From Flavobacteriales bacterium (lineage in GTDB: Bacteria; Bacteroidota; Bacteroidia; Flavobacteriales_E; Vicingaceae), in the NCBI GenBank assembly GCA_013359255.1, contig JABWCF010000022.1, positions 1-37,209 on the forward strand: 37,209 nucleotides of DNA, given 5' to 3'. This document shows positions 32,857-37,209 of this stretch, one piece after another. Made by a program: the position numbers and the translations under genes. The notes under the pieces are model-generated. The model saw nothing but the letters and a program-made list of their open reading frames with translations, searched no databases and was not told the origin of the DNA. The stretch's first letter is position 1. The number at the start of each line of letters is the position of its first letter.

Positions 32857-33633
32857 ATGAACTTCGGAATTTGCCCTCTCAGCATTATTCCCTGCCGTGC
32901 AGAACCATCGGATAAAAGCGAAATGGTTACTCAGTTATTGTTTGGCGAAAATTTTAAAATCATCGAAAAACAGAATCAGTGGATTAAAATTCTTACATCG
33001 TACGAAAATTATTCTTGTTGGATAGATGTAAAGCAAGCCTTAGAAATTGATGAAGAAACATACTCTATGCTCAACAAACCCCCTCAGTTTTTATCGGGCG
33101 AAATAGCTGGAATTGCCATACAAAGCAAAACTAACGAAGCGAGAGCCATTGTGCTTGGATCCTCTTTACCTTTTTACAACTATGGAGATTTTTTATTAGA
33201 TACCGAAAAATATATATTTGAAGGACAAGCTATAGACCCTAGTGAAGAAGGTAAATTTGAAAATATACCGGAAACAGCCTTTATGTACCTTAATACTCCA
33301 TACCTTTGGGGTGGACGCACTCCTTTTGGAATCGACTGTTCGGGGTTTACGCAAATGGTATATAAACTAAACGGAATTTTTATTCCTCGCGATGCTTATC
33401 AACAAGCCGAAATGGGCGAAACTCTTAGTTTTATTGAAGAAGCTATACCCGGTGATTTAGCTTTTTTTGACAATGAAGAAGGAAAAATTACGCACGTTGG
33501 GATTGTTCTGGAAAACCAAAATATAATTCATGCTTCCGGAAAAGTTCGTATTGACAAGTTCGACCATCAAGGGATATTTAACACAGAGAGAGGAAATTAT
33601 ACCCACAATCTGCGGTTAATAAAACACCTTTAA
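32857..33633 (+). CDS. NlpC/P60 (C40) peptidase with SH3-like domain
   Basis: The 258-residue product has an N-terminal bacterial SH3-like part (about 1-60, CRAEPSDKSEMVTQLLFGE, WIKILTSYENYSCWID), a linker, and a C-terminal NlpC/P60 domain with catalytic Cys161 (GIDCSGFTQ), His213 (THVGIVL) and His225 (IIHASG). Such enzymes cleave the D-Glu to diaminopimelate type linkages of peptidoglycan peptides. There is no signal peptide at the annotated ATG, suggesting that it acts on imported muropeptides in the cytoplasm (as in recycling) or uses another export route. The gene starts 10 bp after the thiolase stop. Confidence 0.93.
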   Translation: MNFGICPLSIIPCRAEPSDKSEMVTQLLFGENFKIIEKQNQWIKILTSYENYSCWIDVKQALEIDEETYSMLNKPPQFLSGEIAGIAIQSKTNEARAIVLGSSLPFYNYGDFLLDTEKYIFEGQAIDPSEEGKFENIPETAFMYLNTPYLWGGRTPFGIDCSGFTQMVYKLNGIFIPRDAYQQAEMGETLSFIEEAIPGDLAFFDNEEGKITHVGIVLENQNIIHASGKVRIDKFDHQGIFNTERGNYTHNLRLIKHL

Positions 33634-33661
33634 AATACATTAACTATATTCTATTTTTTTC

Positions 33662-33669
33662 TATTTTTG
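33662..33669 (+). promoter_or_regulatory. Candidate -7 box TATTTTTG before siaC-like gene
   Basis: TATTTTTG matches TAnnTTTG, 26 bp before the ATG at 33696. No TTTG upstream element is seen at the right spacing. Confidence 0.45.
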
Positions 33670-33695
33670 GAATCAATAAATAAAAAAAGGTAAAA

Positions 33696-34094
33696 ATGGA
33701 AAACTTATACATAAAGGGAACTTTTAAAACCCCCACACTTAGCTTTAATTTCGAAAAAGGCGAGTTAGATATAAGTGGACGTTCCCTTCCGGAACACTCC
33801 ATAGAATTTTACAAAGAAGCTATGCAATGGCTCGATAAGTATATCGAAAATCCGAAACTAGACACAATAGTAAATGTTCAATTAGAATACTTTAATACTA
33901 GTTCCTCAAAAGTAATACTCGATATTTTTAAGAAAATAGAGTTACTACACTCTAAAGGAAATAACGTAACCGTAAACTGGTACTACGAAGAAGATGATAC
34001 CGATATGCAGGAACAAGGGGAAACATTTGCAGAAATTATCAAAATACCTATTAAGCATATTGCTGTAAAGGAGTTTGATTTTGTATTTGTATAG
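33696..34094 (+). CDS. SiaC-family regulatory phosphoprotein (DUF1987)
   Basis: The 132-residue product matches the SiaC family: MENLYIKGTFKTPTLSFNFEKGELDISGRSLPE-type start, a helix and the conserved YFNTSSSKVILDIF segment. In Pseudomonas aeruginosa SiaC, Thr68 is phosphorylated by SiaB and dephosphorylated by the PP2C phosphatase SiaA; here a Thr is also at position 68 in the matching segment. This makes a phospho-switch plausible. The gene stands alone, downstream of the NlpC gene and convergent with a Smr-domain gene. No SiaB-like kinase is in the window; a SpoIIE-type phosphatase is 14 kb away at 17346. Confidence 0.9.
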   Translation: MENLYIKGTFKTPTLSFNFEKGELDISGRSLPEHSIEFYKEAMQWLDKYIENPKLDTIVNVQLEYFNTSSSKVILDIFKKIELLHSKGNNVTVNWYYEEDDTDMQEQGETFAEIIKIPIKHIAVKEFDFVFV

Positions 34095-34101
34095 CACACG
34101 G

Positions 34102-34692
34102 CTATTTGTATAAGCCCAAAATGAGCACTTCGGTTGCTCCCATTCCATAATTTTTGAAAGAAGCATCTTTGTAGCTTATACCCGTTTGCTCTTCCAGCAT
34201 TTTTCTTAGTTCTGTTCTTAAAACCCCTTGCCCTACTCCGTGTATAAAAATCAGTTTTCTTATTTTCACTTCTTTCGCCTCTTCAATACATTTCTTAAAA
34301 TGATTAATTTGTAATTGCAGTTTTTCGTGCGGAGATAAATGCGTTTGGAACTCTACCAACTCTTCTAGATGCAAATCTATTTCTGCAAAAAGTTCTCCCT
34401 TTTTCTTGCCAGCATGTTTTGTTTGTTTTAGATATTTTTTCAGCAAAAAACTCTTTGGCGTTTTTTTTCTTTGTTTCGGTTCCTCTTTATCATTTACTGT
34501 TACCGACACTTTTCCCCACTCTGTAGATTTCTCTGTATTTACTCTCTTTACAAGCACTAAACAACTTGGCGGATATTTATTTTCAAACCCTTCATCGGTT
34601 CTAACCAGCACTTGATTTTGTGAAATAATATCAATTACTACACCTGCCCCCAGTTCGTCTTTAAACTTTACAACATCTCCAATAATAAACAT
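34102..34692 (-). CDS. Smr-domain (MutS2 C-terminal-like) protein
   Basis: From the ATG at 34692 the product is 196 residues (a TTG two codons earlier is in frame, but it lies inside a TAAATTTG box). The N-terminal part (about 1-55) has a strand-rich IGDVVKFKDELGAGVV pattern and a lysine-rich linker follows (about 72-98). The C-terminal Smr domain contains FAEIDLHLEEL and IFIHGVGQGVLRTEL, the characteristic DLH and HGxGxG motifs of nucleic-acid nicking or ribosome-associated Smr proteins. In this phylum such stand-alone proteins are annotated as DUF2027/Smr; the role is not established. TAAATTTG (34696-34703, minus) is a possible -7 box but only 3 bp from the ATG. Confidence 0.88.
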   Translation of the reverse strand: MFIIGDVVKFKDELGAGVVIDIISQNQVLVRTDEGFENKYPPSCLVLVKRVNTEKSTEWGKVSVTVNDKEEPKQRKKTPKSFLLKKYLKQTKHAGKKKGELFAEIDLHLEELVEFQTHLSPHEKLQLQINHFKKCIEEAKEVKIRKLIFIHGVGQGVLRTELRKMLEEQTGISYKDASFKNYGMGATEVLILGLYK

Positions 34693-34803
34693 ATGCAAAT
34701 TTAAATGAATCTATCTACAACGATACAAAAGCATATGAAATGAAAATAATTTCGAAATACATATTGCAAAAAATTGAACCAATCACAAATTAAATCCCTT
34801 GAA

Positions 34804-34830
34804 ATTGTTTTATTTAAACAATAAAACAAT
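34804..34830. repeat. 10-bp perfect inverted repeat upstream of rnpB
   Basis: ATTGTTTTAT (34804-34813) and ATAAAACAAT (34821-34830) are separated by 7 bp and lie just upstream of the predicted rnpB -7 box. It may be a binding site, or a weak hairpin in AT-rich DNA. The rest of the gap 34693-34860 holds only the rnpB -7 element and a possible promoter box of the Smr gene. Confidence 0.5.
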
Positions 34831-34848
34831 AATATCAATTCTTTAACC

Positions 34849-34856
34849 TAACTTTG
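34849..34856 (+). promoter_or_regulatory. Predicted -7 element of rnpB promoter
   Basis: TAACTTTG matches TAnnTTTG and ends 4 bp before the predicted 5' end of the RNase P RNA. No TTTG lies at the expected upstream distance. Confidence 0.6.
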
Positions 34857-34860
34857 TCGC

Positions 34861-35253
34861 GAGAGCCAACCTATCGCTCTGTAGAATACACAGAGAGGAA
34901 AGTCCGGGCAGCAAAGGGTGCCGCACCTTGCGAAAGCAAGGGTGCAAGTCGCAAAGTCTTGTAACAGACAGTGCCACAGAAATCAGACCGCCCCCTGCTA
35001 TGCCGGGGGCAAGGGTGAAAAGGTGGGGTAAGAGCCCACCGATGTAAAAGGCAACTTTTACAGTCAGGAAAACCTTGCGGGCTGAAAGACCAAATAAACC
35101 CTGCTTTTGGGGTTACTCGCTCCAGTTAGTTTTTCACTACGGCAGGAAGGGTAGGTCGATTGTGGTTATGTGCAAACATAATCCCAGATAAATGATAGGT
35201 AATGTAGTTTAGACTTCTAAACTACAAAACAGAACCCGGCTTACAGGCTCTTT
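34861..35253 (+). ncRNA. rnpB: RNase P RNA, bacterial class A
   Basis: The universal RNase P elements are present: GAGGAAAGTCCGGGC (34895-34909) near the 5' side and ACAGAACCCGGCTTACAG (from 35229) near the 3' side, with AGATAAATGATAGGT before it. The ends pair as helix P1, GAGAGCC (34861-34867) with GGCTCTT (35247-35253), including one G-U pair. It processes the 5' ends of tRNA precursors together with RnpA. Length (about 393 nt) is normal. A terminator hairpin begins right after P1. Confidence 0.97.
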
Positions 35254-35290
35254 ACGCTAAAGCCGCAACTGTTTGCGGCTTTAGTGTTTT
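35254..35290 (+). terminator. Intrinsic terminator of rnpB
   Basis: ACGCTAAAGCCGCAA (35254-35268) pairs with TTGCGGCTTTAGTGT (35273-35287) with one G-U, then a short T run. The hairpin adjoins the 3' end of the RNase P RNA and precedes the helicase gene. Confidence 0.9.
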
Positions 35291-35312
35291 GTAATTTTTA
35301 AATCTATATAGA

Positions 35313-37088
35313 ATGACGTTTAACGAACTTGGACTTGACCACGAACTTTTAAAAGCAATAGAAACACTGGGATTTGTCCAACCCAGTCCCATTCAGGAAA
35401 AAGCGATACCTGTATTATTAAGTGGCGAACGAGATTTTGTTGGGCTTGCTCAAACAGGAACCGGAAAAACAGCAGCTTTTGGCTTACCACTATTACAACA
35501 ACTCGATATTTTTAATCCTACAGTTCAAGGAATTATTCTTTGTCCTACACGCGAACTATGCATGCAAATTACGAAAGACTTGCAGGTTTTTGCAAAGTAT
35601 AAAGGGGCAGTTCATATTGTTCCTGTGTATGGAGGAGTTAGCATCTCTAATCAAATTCGCGATTTAAAAAGAGGAGCACACATTGTAGTAGCTACCCCTG
35701 GCAGATTATTAGACCACATTGAAAGAGGCACAATTAAACTGAATACAGTGCGATTTGCAATACTTGATGAAGCAGATGAGATGCTGAACATGGGTTTTCA
35801 AGATGATATAAACGATATACTTTCTCAAACTACTAAAGATAAACATGTATGGTTATTCTCCGCAACAATGCCCAAAGAGGTAGAGCAAATTGCAAGAAAA
35901 TACATGAACAATCCAGAAAGAATTACCATTGGAAAAGTAAATGCAACAGCCGAAAATTTAGAACATCAGTTTTGTGTCGTTTCTGCTAAAGATATGAATA
36001 AAGTATTGGCACGATTTATCGACTATTACCCAGAGATGTATGGCATTTTATTTTGCAGAACCAAAAGAGACACTCAGGAACTTGCAAATAAATTAATGAA
36101 AGACGGATACAATGTGGATGCCCTTCATGGAGATTTATCTCAGCAACAACGCGATACCGTGATGAATCGCTTTAGAACAAGAAATATTCAGATGCTAATT
36201 GCAACCGATGTGGCTGCTAGAGGAATTGATGTAAACGATGTAACACACGTTTTGCATCTTAATCTGCCTGATGATTCAGAAAATTATACCCACCGTAGCG
36301 GAAGAACTGCCAGAGCCGGAAAATCCGGAATTTCACTGGTTATTATTAATAGCAGAGAAACCGGAAAACTTCGTTCCTTAGAAGGACGCATTGGAAAAAA
36401 ATTTAAAAAAGTAATGGTTCCTACAGGAAAAGAAATTTGCGAAAAACAACTTTTCTCCTTGATAGATTCTATTAATAATGCAGAAGTTGATGAAACTGCA
36501 GTTGCCACGTATATGCATAAAGTTTTTACTGAATTTGAAAAATTCAGTAAAGAAGAATTAATAAAAAGACTTATCTCTGTAGAATTCAATAGGTATTTAA
36601 AATTGTATGGAAAAGCCCCGGATTTAAACCTATCGGATACCAGTAAAAACAGCGATAGAAGAGAAAAACGAGAAGGAACACAGGAAAGAACAGATGTAAG
36701 CAACGAATTATTTATTAATGTAGGAGCAATGGATGTTAATGACAAGTCGGGTTTTTTAGCCTTTCTGTGCGATGTTTCGGGTGTAAGTGGTAGAGATATT
36801 GGACGTATTAATTTAAAAGATTCATATTCCTTTTTTGGAGTGGAAGATGTTGAAGCTGCCAATAAAATTATAAAGTCTCTCAATGGAGAAGAAATTGAAG
36901 GAAGGAAAATTCGGGTAGAATTTTCAGGAGGAGCAGGATCTGTAAATTCAAATAATTCTAACAACAAAGGAGGAGGTAGTGGATTCAAATCGAAAGGTAG
37001 AGGATTTGATAAAAACAAACAAAGAAGTGGAGGCCGAGATTTTAACAGATCTTCAGGTGCAAAGAAAAACTACTCTAGAGGAAGATAA
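35313..37088 (+). CDS. DEAD-box ATP-dependent RNA helicase with RNA-binding domain
   Basis: The 591-residue product has all helicase motifs: Q motif FVQPSPIQEK (21-30), Walker A AQTGTGKT (46-53), DEAD at 152-155 and SAT near 184, and HRSGRTARAG (327-336). After the helicase core comes a linker, a DbpA-type RNA-binding domain (about 466-540, FINVGAMDVNDKSGFLAF, SYSFFGVEDVEAANKII) and a glycine/arginine-rich tail (to 591). It is of the CsdA/DeaD type that assists RNA folding, ribosome assembly or cold adaptation; a broader role is inference. The gene follows rnpB, but the rnpB terminator separates them and the promoter would have to lie in the 22-bp gap or in readthrough. It is followed by a 56-bp palindrome. 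Confidence 0.96.
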   Translation: MTFNELGLDHELLKAIETLGFVQPSPIQEKAIPVLLSGERDFVGLAQTGTGKTAAFGLPLLQQLDIFNPTVQGIILCPTRELCMQITKDLQVFAKYKGAVHIVPVYGGVSISNQIRDLKRGAHIVVATPGRLLDHIERGTIKLNTVRFAILDEADEMLNMGFQDDINDILSQTTKDKHVWLFSATMPKEVEQIARKYMNNPERITIGKVNATAENLEHQFCVVSAKDMNKVLARFIDYYPEMYGILFCRTKRDTQELANKLMKDGYNVDALHGDLSQQQRDTVMNRFRTRNIQMLIATDVAARGIDVNDVTHVLHLNLPDDSENYTHRSGRTARAGKSGISLVIINSRETGKLRSLEGRIGKKFKKVMVPTGKEICEKQLFSLIDSINNAEVDETAVATYMHKVFTEFEKFSKEELIKRLISVEFNRYLKLYGKAPDLNLSDTSKNSDRREKREGTQERTDVSNELFINVGAMDVNDKSGFLAFLCDVSGVSGRDIGRINLKDSYSFFGVEDVEAANKIIKSLNGEEIEGRKIRVEFSGGAGSVNSNNSNNKGGGSGFKSKGRGFDKNKQRSGGRDFNRSSGAKKNYSRGR

Positions 37089-37100
37089 ATTATTGCAATA

Positions 37101-37156
37101 TACCATAACCCACAAAAAAAGGAGGCTTAAGCCTCCTTTTTTTGTGGGTTATGGTA
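37101..37156. terminator. 56-bp perfect palindrome, bidirectional terminator
   Basis: The left half TACCATAACCCACAAAAAAA then GGAGGCTT (37101-37128) is exactly complementary to the right half AAGCCTCC then TTTTTTTGTGGGTTATGGTA (37129-37156), with no spacer. The seven A and seven T runs flanking the GGAGGC/GCCTCC core form a standard bidirectional intrinsic terminator, and the outer 13 bp on each side extend it. It closes the helicase unit. The last 53 bp of the window show no identifiable gene. Confidence 0.95.
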
Positions 37157-37209
37157 TTCTGTTTTTCTATTATTTGTGTGTCCGCTCGTCTGATACGGTA
37201 AGTCGCTTT

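Noticed and set aside
36284-37018. Long open frame on the minus strand (244 codons) inside the helicase gene
   Set aside because: It is exactly antisense to the helicase coding region, rich in Leu/Ser/Pro as expected for a shadow frame, and has no recognisable domain.

Overview
The window comes from a member of the phylum Bacteroidota. The evidence is a secreted protein with a type IX secretion C-terminal sorting domain, a TonB-dependent receptor with an N-terminal carboxypeptidase-like domain, several promoters of the Bacteroidota type (TTTG, about 17-20 bp, TAnnTTTG), weak ribosome binding sites, and AT-rich DNA. I cannot place it to order or genus.

Region 1-7.2 kb is an accessory immunity locus. 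It is a complete type V-A CRISPR-Cas system read on the minus strand: cas12a, a broken rhuM remnant, cas4, cas1, cas2, then a leader and a CRISPR array that runs off the left edge of the window. cas4, cas1 and cas2 overlap one another and are probably translationally coupled. The leader holds its own Bacteroidota-type promoter, ending about 11 bp before the first repeat, plus an 11-base C/G homopolymer. A small divergent gene (6995-7189) and REP-like repeat DNA (about 7.2-7.33 kb) mark the boundary with the conserved chromosome.

Region 7.4-20.8 kb is core chromosome: clpC and gyrA diverge, and a TPR protein follows gyrA. Then come a TPR/alpha-beta hydrolase, a type IX secreted protein, a small exported protein with a carboxypeptidase-like domain, a membrane TPR protein with a SpoIIE-type phosphatase output, and a short-chain dehydrogenase/shikimate kinase pair.

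Region 20.8-34.7 kb begins with tRNA-Lys(UUU) and tRNA-Leu(GAG), each with its own promoter. It continues with a small TerB-like protein, a lipoprotein hydrolase, an aldo/keto reductase, a TonB-dependent receptor, a TPR sensor histidine kinase, dapA with an upstream conserved unknown, and a tightly overlapping LOG-family/membrane protein/msrA cluster. A thiolase with an NlpC/P60 peptidase, a SiaC-type phosphoprotein and a Smr-domain protein complete it.

Region 34.8-37.2 kb holds the RNase P RNA gene with promoter and terminator, a DEAD-box RNA helicase, and a 56-bp perfect palindrome acting as the terminator.

The most notable points are: the V-A locus and the features of its Cas12a (Gln at a PAM-contact position that is Lys in well-studied homologues, and a basic C-terminal extension); the doubly broken rhuM inside the cas operon with a 12-bp inverted repeat at its end; the repeat's alternative pairing; Ile at the GyrA quinolone position; and the SpoIIE phosphatase and SiaC proteins encoded apart. 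All functional statements are by-eye family recognition; no search was run.
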